This document shows, in pieces, positions 7,285 to 10,363 of a DNA stretch of 10,363 bases. The DNA is taken from positions 1 to 10,363 of the forward strand of contig DKCH01000041.1 in the NCBI GenBank assembly GCA_002449135.1, read 5' to 3'. Each line of letters opens with the position of its first letter. Within the stretch, counting starts at the first letter, position 1. Under the pieces are notes generated by a model. The model had not been told where the DNA came from. It made no database searches and saw nothing but the letters and a program-made list of their open reading frames with translations. This DNA is from Caryophanales bacterium UBA6879 (GTDB lineage: Bacteria; Bacillota_I; Bacilli_A; RFN20; CAG-288). Both the position numbers and the translations under genes were made by a program.

Positions 7285-8402
7285 CTTTTTCTCCTCCTTT
7301 TTTAAAAAGGTCTTTTAAGTAAGCATAAATAAAATTATCTATATGACCATCCATTACATCAGCCACATTAGTTTCTTCATAATTTGTGCGATGATCCTTT
7401 ACTAATGTATAAGGACAAAAAACATATGAACGGATTTGGCTGCCCCATTCAATATCTTTTTTTATACCATTTATTTTTTTTAATTTTTCTAAGCGTTCAT
7501 TTTCAAGACGTTGAAAGAGTCTAGCTTTTAAAAGATTCATAGCTAATTCTCTATTAGCAATCTGTGAACGATCAACTTCGGAATAAGCGACAATACCTGT
7601 GGGAATATGAGTGATTCTTACAGCAGATTCTGTTTTATTAACGTTTTGTCCACCTGCGCCTTGTGATCTAAAAGTGTCAATCTTTAAGTCTTTTTCTTCA
7701 ATTTTTAAATCGACATTATTGTTAAATTCAGGCATAACATTAACTGAAGCAAATGAAGTATGTCTAGATCCAGAAGCATCAAAAGGTGAGATTCTTACTA
7801 ATCGATGAACACCTCTTTCTGATTTTAAAAGACCATAGGCATTTTTACCTTTAACTAAAATAGTAGCTGAAGATATACCAGCTTCTTCACCAGGTAAGTA
7901 GTTAATCATTTCAACATTAAATTTATGTAAATCCGCAAAGCGGAGATACATTCTAAGTAACATATTTGCCCAATCGTGAGCTTCTGTTCCCCCAGCACCT
8001 GGATGAAATTCTAAGATAGCATTGTTATGATCATAAGTACCTGAAAGGTACATTTCATTCTCAAAATTATTAACTTGTTTTTCTAAGGTTGAAAGGTTAT
8101 TTTCTACTTCAAGTTGAAAATCATTATCTTTTTCTATTTTTAATAATTCTAATGATTCTTTTATGTCGTTTAAACTTTTTTCTATCTTGTTATAGGAAGA
8201 TAACTGATTTTCTAAGTTAGTTAATTTAGAAAGAGTTGCAGTAGCTTGATTTTTGTTTGACCAAAAATCTGCTTTACAAGTTTGTTCTTGTAAAGTTTGG
8301 ATTTCTAAATTTAATTTAGGAAGGTCAAAGTGACCCCCTTATAGAATTAAGTTTAGTTAATAAATTGGCATAAATGCCGTTTAATTCATAGAGTTCTTTC
8401 AT
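7277..8402 (-). CDS. prfB: Peptide chain release factor 2, made by programmed +1 frameshift
   Basis: RF2 terminates translation at UGA and UAA by hydrolysing peptidyl-tRNA. The gene starts at ATG 8402, which overlaps the secA TGA (ATGA). The first 25 codons (MKELYELN...IRGSL) run to an in-frame TGA at 8325-8327. A +1 shift there (skipping one T) continues as DLPKLNLEIQ and on to TAA at 7277-7279, giving 374 residues, a normal RF2 length. Further N-terminal hallmarks are ADFWSNKNQA and a long coiled-coil domain. The tripeptide anticodon SPF falls at 205-207 and the catalytic GGQ at 250-252, the same numbers as in E. coli RF2; residue 246 is Ser. Reading from the internal ATG at 8053 would lose 116 residues, including all of the frameshift region. 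Expression is autoregulated in the family: low RF2 favours the shift. Weak Shine-Dalgarno GAGGAAG lies about 10 bases before the start. Confidence 0.96.
7291..7297 (-). promoter_or_regulatory. Ribosome binding site of the YitT-family gene
   Basis: GGAGGAG on the - strand lies six bases before the ATG at 7284 and inside the prfB coding end, where it encodes part of Gly-Gly-Glu. It is near-perfect and fixes the YitT-family start within the prfB gene. Confidence 0.8.
8324..8339 (-). promoter_or_regulatory. prfB programmed +1 ribosomal frameshift signal
   Basis: On the - strand: AGG GGG TCA CTT TGA C. This matches the classic element: an internal Shine-Dalgarno-like AGGGGG, a three-base spacer, the slippery CTT, the TGA stop, and a following C that weakens termination. 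The +1 frame is closed by TAA at 8339-8341 just upstream and the zero frame by TGA at 8325-8327, so the shift must occur between them. After the shift GAC encodes Asp, giving RGSL-D, the usual junction. RF2 shortage stalls the ribosome at UGA and promotes slippage, a negative feedback loop. Confidence 0.95.
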
Positions 8403-10363
8403 TCTTTGTTGGCTTCCTCACCTGGTTTTGGTACAAATGGAGTTGTAGCTTTGTTAACAGTAGACTCTTCTTCTTTAGGAGCAGGTGCAGTTGGAGCAGG
8501 GGTTGAATTAGCATTAGGAGCGTGATTTATATTTTGTTGAATTTGTACTCTAAAAAGAGCAGAAGTGATATCAGCTGCTATTTGGGTCAGCATTTTATCA
8601 AACATTTCATAACCTTCATTTGTATATGATTGTAAAGGATTGGTATTTGCATAGGATCTTAAGAAAATTGCCTCTCTTAATTTGGACATTGCATCGATAT
8701 GGTTAGTCCAGTTACGATCAGTCATTTGTAGACAAATTGTTTTTTCAACATAATTAGCTAAATCTTCAGACCAACCTTTTCTTTTTATTTCATAATCGTG
8801 ATTTAATAGTGCTAATAAGAAATCTAAAACATCATCTTTACTGAGGCCATCAATATCACTAGCTTTAAATCTATTTTCTGGGATATAGCGTGGGACTAAA
8901 GTTTTATATAATAATTCACCATCTACTACTTGTTCGCCATCTTCATTTTTTAATGATTTATCTATAGCTGAATTTAAGAATCTTTCAAAATATGAACTAA
9001 TACGATCTTTAATAGATTTTGAATAGAGTAATTCATCTCTAGTAGCGTACATAATTTGTCTTTGTTTAGATAAAACTTCATCATAATCTAATAAAGATTT
9101 TCTAGTATCGAAGTTTTGACCTTCTACTTTCTTTTGAGCGTTAGTGATTAAATTAGTCATTGTTTTAGATTCTAAAGCTTCATCACCGATTCTATCAAAT
9201 GATTTAAATAACATTGGAGAAGCAAAACGTTGCATTAATTCATCTTCAATAGAGACATAAAAACGAGAATAACCAGGATCACCTTGTCTACCAGAACGTC
9301 CTCTAAGCTGGTTATCAATACGTCTAGCCTCGTGTCTTTCGGTTCCTAAAACAGCTAAACCACCTAGTTTTTTAACTTCATCAGTAAGTTTAATATCTGT
9401 ACCACGGCCAGCCATATCAGTGGCAATAGTTATAGCGCCTTTTTGACCAGCGTTAGCAATGATTGAAGCTTCTCTTGCATGGTTTTTAGCGTTTAAAACT
9501 TCATGTGGTAAGTTAGCTTGGGTTAACAATTTATCAACAATTTCGGATTTTTCAACAGAAGGAGTACCAATTAAAATTGGTTGACCTTTAGAATGTCTTT
9601 CAATAACATCTTTTAAAAGTTGTTTATATTTGGCTTTTTCAGTAGCAAAAACTAAATCTGGAGCATCAATTCTAATAACAGGTTTGTTTGTAGGAATTGG
9701 AACTACTCTCATGTTATATATTTTTCTAAATTCTTCTTCTTCAGTTTTAGCAGTACCAGTCATACCTGATAATTTATCATATAATCTAAAGAAGTTTTGA
9801 TAAGTAATTGTAGCCATGGTGATTGTTTCAGGTTTAATTTTTACATGTTCCTTAGCTTGTAAAGCTTGTTGTAAACCATCTGAGTATTCTCTACCTTTTA
9901 AAACACGGCCTGTAAAGGAGTCGATAAGTAAAATTTCATCATCAGCGACCATGTATTCAACATCTTTTCTAAAAATAAAGTTAGCTTTTAAAGCTTGATG
10001 AATTCTATGAACTAAATCAGAATATTGAGGAGCATAAAGGTTATTAATACCAAAAGCTTTTTGAACCTTGTTAACACCGGTATCAGTTAAAGTGGCAATT
10101 TTCTTTTTGATATCAATAGTGAAATCAACATCTTTACGGAGAGATTTAACAAATCTATCAGCGGTTTGATAAGAATTAGCAGTAACTCCAGATCCACCAG
10201 AAATAATTAAAGGAGTTCTAGATTCATCAATAAGAATTGAATCCGCTTCATCAACAATAGCAAAATGTAAGCCACGTAAAACACGTCTATCTAAACTTGT
10301 AGCCATGTTATCTCTTAAGTAATCAAAGCCTAATTCTGAGTTAGTTGTATAAGTAATATCACA
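8399..10363 (-). CDS. secA: Protein translocase ATPase SecA, C-terminal part (5' end outside window)
   Basis: SecA is the ATPase motor that pushes preproteins through SecYEG. The frame stays open to the right edge, so 654 residues are visible, starting at CDITYTTNSELGFDYLRDNM; the ATG at 10304-10306 is the internal Met of that motif, not the start. In order follow Walker B region VDEADSILID, the preprotein cross-linking domain with EYMVADDEILLIDSFTGRVLKGREYSDGLQQA and GMTGTAKTEEEEF, the second helicase domain with ATDMAGRGTDIKL and GTERHEARRIDNQLRGRSGRQGDPG, and the helical scaffold with NWTNHIDAMSKLREAIFLRSY (IRA1 region). The last 40 residues are a low-complexity Ala/Pro/Thr/Glu tail; the cysteine-rich zinc motif found at the C-terminus of many SecA proteins is absent. 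About 165-175 N-terminal residues are missing by comparison with B. subtilis SecA. It is the most upstream gene seen in the operon, and its TGA overlaps the prfB start. Confidence 0.98.
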   Translation of the reverse strand, partial: CDITYTTNSELGFDYLRDNMATSLDRRVLRGLHFAIVDEADSILIDESRTPLIISGGSGVTANSYQTADRFVKSLRKDVDFTIDIKKKIATLTDTGVNKVQKAFGINNLYAPQYSDLVHRIHQALKANFIFRKDVEYMVADDEILLIDSFTGRVLKGREYSDGLQQALQAKEHVKIKPETITMATITYQNFFRLYDKLSGMTGTAKTEEEEFRKIYNMRVVPIPTNKPVIRIDAPDLVFATEKAKYKQLLKDVIERHSKGQPILIGTPSVEKSEIVDKLLTQANLPHEVLNAKNHAREASIIANAGQKGAITIATDMAGRGTDIKLTDEVKKLGGLAVLGTERHEARRIDNQLRGRSGRQGDPGYSRFYVSIEDELMQRFASPMLFKSFDRIGDEALESKTMTNLITNAQKKVEGQNFDTRKSLLDYDEVLSKQRQIMYATRDELLYSKSIKDRISSYFERFLNSAIDKSLKNEDGEQVVDGELLYKTLVPRYIPENRFKASDIDGLSKDDVLDFLLALLNHDYEIKRKGWSEDLANYVEKTICLQMTDRNWTNHIDAMSKLREAIFLRSYANTNPLQSYTNEGYEMFDKMLTQIAADITSALFRVQIQQNINHAPNANSTPAPTAPAPKEEESTVNKATTPFVPKPGEEANKE

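Noticed and set aside
8325..8327. In-frame TGA early in prfB as a sign of a pseudogene
   Set aside because: All elements of the programmed frameshift site are present and the downstream protein keeps every catalytic motif, so the stop is regulatory.
10343..10351. SecA motif reads YTTNSELGFDYLRDN rather than YGTNNEFGFDYLRDN
   Set aside because: The neighbouring residues and all later motifs are intact, and variation at these positions occurs in natural SecA proteins as far as I recall; it lies at the window edge, so I do not treat it as a defect.

Overview
The window is AT-rich throughout (GC looks to be around 30%, estimated by eye) and reads as chromosomal DNA of a low-GC Gram-positive bacterium, plausibly an uncultured gut member of the Bacilli/Erysipelotrichia/Mollicutes-like groups (RF39-type lineages would fit). 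UGA must be a stop codon here. A complete release factor 2 gene (prfB) with an intact UGA-dependent frameshift signal is present, secA and the S41 peptidase gene end in TGA, and tryptophan is TGG wherever I checked. This argues against Mycoplasma/Spiroplasma code 4. The taxonomic placement is inference; the genetic code point is read from the sequence.

Layout. Positions 1-2400 (+ strand) hold the 3' part of a long surface-type protein. It enters the window inside a collagen-like Gly-X-Y tract and continues into two asparagine-rich, probably beta-helical regions separated by a Ser-Gly linker. Positions 2401-2508 are a convergent intergenic gap filled largely by a long imperfect hairpin that can serve as a bidirectional terminator. 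From 2509 to the right edge everything is on the - strand in one very tightly packed unit. In transcription order it is secA (5' end outside the window), prfB, a YitT-family membrane protein, a 96-residue protein of unknown function, an S41 (CtpA-type) membrane-anchored peptidase, and uvrB. Junctions are ATGA overlap, 8-nt overlap, 2-nt gap, 1-nt TAATG overlap and ATGA overlap, so the six genes are almost certainly one translationally coupled operon whose promoter lies beyond the right edge.

How the genes fit together. secA drives protein export, the S41 peptidase is a membrane-anchored extracytoplasmic protease that would act on exported proteins, and the collagen/beta-helix protein is a likely export client. 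prfB and uvrB are housekeeping genes for translation termination and nucleotide excision repair. From memory, the order secA-prfB-YitT-type gene-...-ctpB-...-uvrB is a condensed version of the Bacillus subtilis arrangement, with ftsE/ftsX and others missing between the YitT gene and the peptidase gene.

Three genes are longer than a simple ATG-to-stop reading suggests: the surface protein is open from base 1, prfB starts at 8402 and needs a +1 frameshift, and secA is open to base 10363. I see no mobile element, tRNA, rRNA or CRISPR array. No wholly new system is evident. The most unusual items are the collagen/beta-helix surface protein, the 96-residue orphan in a housekeeping operon, and an altered UvrB beta-hairpin.
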